Positions 63,646-64,000 of a DNA stretch of 64,000 nucleotides are shown here, piece after piece; the stretch's first letter is position 1, and each line of letters begins with the position of its first letter. A program made the translations under genes and the position numbers. The notes beneath the pieces were generated by a model. The model was not told where the DNA came from, made no database searches, and saw only the letters and a list, made by a program, of their open reading frames with translations. This stretch comes from Cytobacillus oceanisediminis (GTDB lineage: Bacteria > Bacillota > Bacilli > Bacillales > Cytobacillaceae), in the NCBI RefSeq assembly GCF_003182355.1, contig NZ_QGTW01000004.1, positions 326,298 through 390,297 of the forward strand, in the 5' to 3' direction.

Positions 63646-63660
63646 GCAAAAATATTTTGC
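63646..63660 (+). promoter_or_regulatory. Putative activator-binding palindrome upstream of rocA
   Basis: GCAAAAATATTTTGC: perfect 6-bp arms GCAAAA / TTTTGC around ATA. Its last 13 bases recur at 59491-59503. It is centred about 50 bases upstream of the -24 element. Confidence 0.55.
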
Positions 63661-63701
63661 TATCGAAAACAACAAATCTTTATTTAATAGCTTTTTAAAG
63701 T

Positions 63702-63717
63702 TGGCACAGTTCTTGCA
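63702..63717 (+). promoter_or_regulatory. Sigma-54 promoter of rocA
   Basis: TGGCAC-N5-TTGCA, a perfect match to the consensus, 48 bases before the start codon. Confidence 0.88.
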
Positions 63718-63764
63718 TTATAAAATGACGGATGCAAAAAACCGAATTAAAGGGGGATGGAATC

Positions 63765-64000
63765 ATGGTACAGCCGTACAAACATGAACCTTTCACAAAT
63801 TTTAAAACAGAAGAAAATCGCCAAGCATACTTACAGGGATTAAAAACAGTCGAAAGCTATTTGGGCCAGGACTATGACTTATTCATTGGGGGAGAGAGAA
63901 TCTCCACTGAAGATAAAATCGTATCAATCAATCCTTCTAATAAAGAAGAAGTGGTTGGCCGTGTTTCAAAGGCAAACCGCGAGCATGCTGAGAAAGCGAT
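63765..64000 (+). CDS. rocA: L-glutamate gamma-semialdehyde dehydrogenase, N-terminal part (cut by window end)
   Basis: The frame is open from ATG 63765 to the end of the window (78 codons). Begins [12 protein letters not shown] and continues with [14 protein letters not shown] and [17 protein letters not shown], the N-terminus of RocA/PutC-type dehydrogenases, which oxidise glutamate semialdehyde (from proline, arginine or ornithine) to glutamate. AGGGGGATGG precedes the start. The sigma-54 promoter and RocR-type neighbour agree with the roc regulon. Confidence 0.9.
   Translation, partial: MVQPYKHEPFTNFKTEENRQAYLQGLKTVESYLGQDYDLFIGGERISTEDKIVSINPSNKEEVVGRVSKANREHAEKA

Overview
This window is chromosomal DNA of a low-GC Gram-positive endospore former of the family Bacillaceae (Bacillus sensu lato, plausibly a Cytobacillus/Mesobacillus-like lineage; the species cannot be fixed from the window). 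Evidence: strong AGGAGG ribosome sites, TTG/GTG starts, compact rho-independent terminators, and Bacillus gene neighbourhoods (yuiA-yuiB-yuiC-yumB-yumC, mrpABCDEFG with a yuxO-like gene, kapB/kapD, patB-yugE-yugF-alaR-alaT, yugI, racA). No tRNA, rRNA, prophage, transposase or CRISPR array was seen.

Layout. 1-9650: a tightly packed operon for lysine catabolism through beta-lysine (CoA-transferase beta subunit, thiolase, YodT-type aminotransferase, GABA aminotransferase, semialdehyde dehydrogenase, M81 metalloamidase, GNAT acetyltransferase, lysine 2,3-aminomutase, YokU), followed by an NhaC-type transporter. 11.6-25.3 kb: ErpA-type Fe-S carrier, ferredoxin-NADP reductase, type II NADH dehydrogenase behind a Rex-like operator, Nudix hydrolase, yuiA/yuiB/yuiC, a B12-type binding protein, yuiD, DUF309, leucyl aminopeptidase, yuiF, yuiH and a DeoR regulator. 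25.4-29.3 kb (minus): racA, a PAP2 phosphatase, and a class IV polyhydroxyalkanoate operon ending in an unannotated 33-codon gene. 29.5-34.1 kb: alanine module (AGCS symporter with a perfect cre box, AdeR-like activator, alanine dehydrogenase). 34.4-36.9 kb: small and hypothetical genes including a frameshifted one. 36.9-42.7 kb: Mrp Na+/H+ antiporter. 43-50.4 kb: YufK, PBP4-like PbpD, KapD, KapB, a cyclophilin lipoprotein, a SodC lipoprotein. 50.5-52.2 kb: a NERD nuclease-like gene followed by a 13-copy, 52-bp tandem array. 52.3-59.4 kb: patB, yugE, yugF, alaR-alaT, an XRE regulator, an NSS transporter and yugI. 59.4-64 kb: a second NhaC paralogue and a RocA-type dehydrogenase (cut by the window end), both with sigma-54 promoters and a shared 13-bp upstream motif, and the gene for a RocR-type sigma-54 activator between them.

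How it fits together. The window is rich in amino-acid catabolism (lysine/beta-lysine to GABA and succinate; alanine to pyruvate; glutamate semialdehyde to glutamate) coupled to cation-linked transporters. The most interesting points are the apparently complete acetylated beta-lysine to GABA route in one operon, the putative RocR-type regulon linking an NhaC transporter to rocA, the phased palindromic 52-bp array, the small gene ending the PHA operon, and three families of intergenic repeats.
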